A stretch of 64,000 bases of DNA, taken from the NCBI RefSeq assembly GCF_000466385.1, contig NZ_KE952665.1, positions 14,673-78,672 on the forward strand, written 5' to 3'. Below the pieces are notes generated by a model. The model ran no database searches. It was not told the origin of the DNA and worked only from the letters and a program-made list of their open reading frames with translations. The DNA comes from Aneurinibacillus aneurinilyticus ATCC 12856 (GTDB taxonomy: Bacteria > Bacillota > Bacilli > Aneurinibacillales > Aneurinibacillaceae). Below are positions 62,039 to 64,000 of this stretch, one piece after another. Position numbers and translations under genes: made by a program. Every line of letters starts with the position of its first letter. Position 1 is the first letter of the stretch.

Positions 62039-63238
62039 ATGAAGAAGTTGCCTATTGTACTGCTATGCTTATCCTTGATGATACCGTCCTTGGGCGGATT
62101 TGCCTCTGCCCAGGAAAAAGCGAAATCGGCCACCGATCAGAAGCAGGAACAGCAAGGGGATGCGGATCTGGCTCCAAATGCTGTATCGGCTGTTTTAATT
62201 GATCGGGATACAGGTACAATTTTATATGAGAAAAATGGACACAAGGCGCTGCCGCCTGCCAGCATTACCAAGGTTATGACCATGCTTCTTATCATGGAAG
62301 CGCTGGATAAGGGTGAAATCAAGCTTACGGATAAAGTGAGAACGAGCGAATATGCCGCTTCGATGGGAGGTTCGCAGATTTTTCTGGAGCCGGGTGAAGA
62401 AATGTCTGTTGAGGATATGTTGAAAGGCATCGCGCTTGCCTCTGGAAACGATGCTTCTGTAGCAATGGCAGAACATATTGCGGGGACGGAAAAGGCATTC
62501 ATCGATAAAATGAATGCGCGAGCCAAACAATTAGGAATGAACGATACGACATTCCTGAACACGAATGGGTTACCGGTGTCAGGACATGTATCCTCGGCAC
62601 ACGATATTGCATTGATGTCGCGTGAGCTATTGAAGCATGAGGGTATTACTAAATATACAGGCCTATATCAGGATTATTTGCGTAAAAACTCGAAAAAACC
62701 GTTCTGGTTGGTCAATACGAATCGTCTTGTTCGCTTCTATACCGGGGCTGATGGACTGAAAACGGGGTATACGTCAGAAGCGAAGTACTGTTTAACCGCG
62801 ACTGCCAAGCGCGGAAATATGCGTGTCATTGCTGTAGTAATGGGCGCTCCAGATTCGAAGACCAGGAATCAGGAAGTTGCTTCGATGATGGATTATGCAT
62901 TCAATCAGTACGATAGCCAGCCGCTTTACAAAGAAAACCAGGTGATAAAGACTGTACCGATCGAAAAAGGCAAACAGGAAACGGTTAATATTGTGGTGCC
63001 GTATCGCTTCAGTATGCTAGTGAAAAAAGGTGAAAAAGCGGATCAGTATCAGAAAGAAATTAACTTGAAAGCCGATTTGAAAGCGCCGATTACAAAAGGT
63101 GTCAAAATTGGCGAAGTGCTGATTAAAAAAGATGGGAAAACGGTAAGTAGTGTTGATTTAGTCGCAGCCAATAGCGTAGAAAAAGCTGGATGGTGGGAAT
63201 TGTTTAAACGCTCGACACGTAAAATGTTCGGCGGCTAA
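62039..63238 (+). CDS. dacF: D-alanyl-D-alanine carboxypeptidase DacF
   Basis: 399 residues. Signal peptide (1-24, ending ASA), then a class C PBP5-type fold with SITK (PPASITKVM), SGN (LASGNDAS) and KTG (LKTGYTSEA), and a C-terminal beta domain with an amphipathic tail anchor (WWELFKRSTRKMFGG). It trims pentapeptides and tunes cortex cross-linking. Position ahead of spoIIAA is the Bacillus order. ATG at 62039 after GGAGGG. Confidence 0.93.
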   Translation: MKKLPIVLLCLSLMIPSLGGFASAQEKAKSATDQKQEQQGDADLAPNAVSAVLIDRDTGTILYEKNGHKALPPASITKVMTMLLIMEALDKGEIKLTDKVRTSEYAASMGGSQIFLEPGEEMSVEDMLKGIALASGNDASVAMAEHIAGTEKAFIDKMNARAKQLGMNDTTFLNTNGLPVSGHVSSAHDIALMSRELLKHEGITKYTGLYQDYLRKNSKKPFWLVNTNRLVRFYTGADGLKTGYTSEAKYCLTATAKRGNMRVIAVVMGAPDSKTRNQEVASMMDYAFNQYDSQPLYKENQVIKTVPIEKGKQETVNIVVPYRFSMLVKKGEKADQYQKEINLKADLKAPITKGVKIGEVLIKKDGKTVSSVDLVAANSVEKAGWWELFKRSTRKMFGG

Positions 63239-63246
63239 ATTTGATG

Positions 63247-63291
63247 AAAAATCGGGAAAGGGAGAACTGTGCCATATTTTCCCGGTTTTTT
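63247..63291 (+). terminator. Terminator between dacF and spoIIAA
   Basis: AATCGGGAAA pairs with TTTCCCGGTT and is followed by Ts. Confidence 0.6.
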
Positions 63292-63296
63292 TCTAG

Positions 63297-63338
63297 TTTT
63301 GTCGGAGGGCAGGAATCGCTGAAGGCATTGTAGAATTT
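63297..63338 (+). promoter_or_regulatory. Spo0A box and sigma-H promoter of spoIIA
   Basis: TTTTGTCGGA (63297-63306) matches the 0A box at 9 of 10 bases. Next come GCAGGAATC (63309-63317) and, after 12 bases, GTAGAATTT (63330-63338), matching the sigma-H -35 and -10. This is the known layout of the spoIIA promoter. Confidence 0.75.
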
Positions 63339-63370
63339 TCCTGTATCACGAAGCGAAGGAGTGGCCCCGC

Positions 63371-63721
63371 GTGAGTTTACGAGTGGATATGGAAACGGTG
63401 AATTATGTATTGATTGTAAGGTTGGAAGGCGAATTAGATCATCACACGGCGGACATGTTGCGTACTGAAATGGAGAAGCATCTGGCAGAGAATCAGGTGC
63501 AACACATTTTATTGAGCATGGCGAATCTGCACTTTATGGATAGCTCCGGTCTGGGAGTGATTCTGGGCAGATACAAGCAGATTGCGGCACGTGGTGGTGA
63601 TATGGTTGTGTGCTCCATAAATCCGGTCATTTATCGTTTGTTTGAGTTGTCCGGTCTGTTCAAGATTCTGAAAATCAAGGAGTCCGAACAGGAAGCGCTC
63701 CTTGTATTGGGGGTGGCGTAA
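63371..63721 (+). CDS. spoIIAA: Anti-sigma-F factor antagonist SpoIIAA
   Basis: 116 residues, a single STAS domain. The phosphorylated serine lies in MDSSGLGVILGRYK. Dephospho-SpoIIAA releases sigma-F from SpoIIAB in the forespore. GTG at 63371 after GAAGGAG. Adjacent to spoIIAB with no gap. Confidence 0.95.
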   Translation: MSLRVDMETVNYVLIVRLEGELDHHTADMLRTEMEKHLAENQVQHILLSMANLHFMDSSGLGVILGRYKQIAARGGDMVVCSINPVIYRLFELSGLFKILKIKESEQEALLVLGVA

Positions 63722-64000
63722 ATGAAGCCGAAAACTGATAATAATTTTATGCGCCTGGAATTTGCCGCTCGTAGTGAAAACGAAGGTTTTGCCCGTATTG
63801 CGGTTGCTTCTTTTTTATCCCGTCTTGATATAACGCTTGAAGAGGTGGAGGAGATCAAGACAGTTGTCTCCGAAGCAGTCACCAATGCGATTATTCATGG
63901 GTACGAAGAAGATGAGAGCGGTACGGTTATCATCGAAACAACATATACTGCAGCCAATATTGAGATTACTGTGGCGGATCACGGCATTGGTATTGCTGAC
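63722..64000 (+). CDS. spoIIAB: Anti-sigma-F factor SpoIIAB (partial)
   Basis: The first 93 codons are present; the window end cuts the gene. GHKL-type serine kinase fold with the N-box VSEAVTNAIIHGY and the G1 box VADHGIGIAD. It binds sigma-F and phosphorylates SpoIIAA. ATG at 63722 directly follows the spoIIAA stop. Confidence 0.95.
   Translation, partial: MKPKTDNNFMRLEFAARSENEGFARIAVASFLSRLDITLEEVEEIKTVVSEAVTNAIIHGYEEDESGTVIIETTYTAANIEITVADHGIGIAD

Noticed and set aside
1-64000. CRISPR arrays, rRNA, tRNA, intact insertion sequences or prophage genes
   Set aside because: No regularly spaced repeats, conserved RNA cores, transposase or phage structural genes were recognised.

Overview
The window is a low-to-mid GC, spore-forming Firmicute chromosome segment, most likely Bacillales/Paenibacillaceae (Aneurinibacillus or Brevibacillus-like; genus not provable from sequence alone). 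Spore genes (yyaC, a racA-like gene, spoIIM, dacF-spoIIAA-spoIIAB), strong GGAGG ribosome sites, many GTG/TTG starts, Spo0A boxes and the gene order nudF / spoIIM / fur / yqzK / xerD / deoB / punA / dacF / spoIIA support this. No rRNA, tRNA, CRISPR array or intact insertion sequence was seen.

Left part, 1-14.6 kb, is accessory. Two aldehyde dehydrogenases, a creatininase-family hydrolase, a heme-oxygenase-fold protein with a full predicted diiron ligand set, a GlcG/HbpS-like protein, two transporters, a RidA-family protein, a DUF1450 protein, an FCD-type GntR regulator, an aspartate-dehydrogenase-family enzyme and a [2Fe-2S] ferredoxin sit together. Most transcription units are preceded by the same palindrome (GGTATACAATATACC and variants; seven copies, found nowhere else in the window). 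This looks like one GntR-controlled catabolic regulon that oxygenates a nitrogen-containing substrate and then disposes of aldehyde and imine/amine products. The substrate is unknown. It is the best candidate for an undescribed system here.

Middle part, 14.6-29.6 kb, holds housekeeping genes: signal peptidase I, surE, a YugP metallopeptidase, a CorC-type transporter, a racA-like gene, a cold-inducible YdjO protein, a NarL-type two-component system with a cysteine-bearing PAS domain, two chemoreceptors, a rhodanese, and a steA / glycosyltransferase / MraY-like operon.

From 29.7 to 43.9 kb lies branched-chain amino acid catabolism: the sigma-54 activator BkdR, a -24/-12 promoter with a long structured leader, then bcd-lpdV-bkdAA-bkdAB-bkdB. 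The phosphotransbutyrylase and butyrate kinase genes of the Bacillus subtilis operon are absent. Instead come methylmalonyl-CoA mutase (catalytic chain), a fused cobalamin-binding/epimerase protein, and a propionyl-CoA carboxyltransferase chain. Together they give a route from valine and isoleucine to succinyl-CoA.

The right part, 43.9-64 kb, has a DUF3866 protein, nudF, an EndoQ-type repair nuclease, spoIIM, fur, a class B penicillin-binding protein, xerD, deoB, punA, an Lrp-type regulator with a complete Opp/Dpp transporter, ilvE, and the dacF-spoIIA locus with recognisable sigma-F, Spo0A and sigma-H signals. The last gene, spoIIAB, is cut by the window end.
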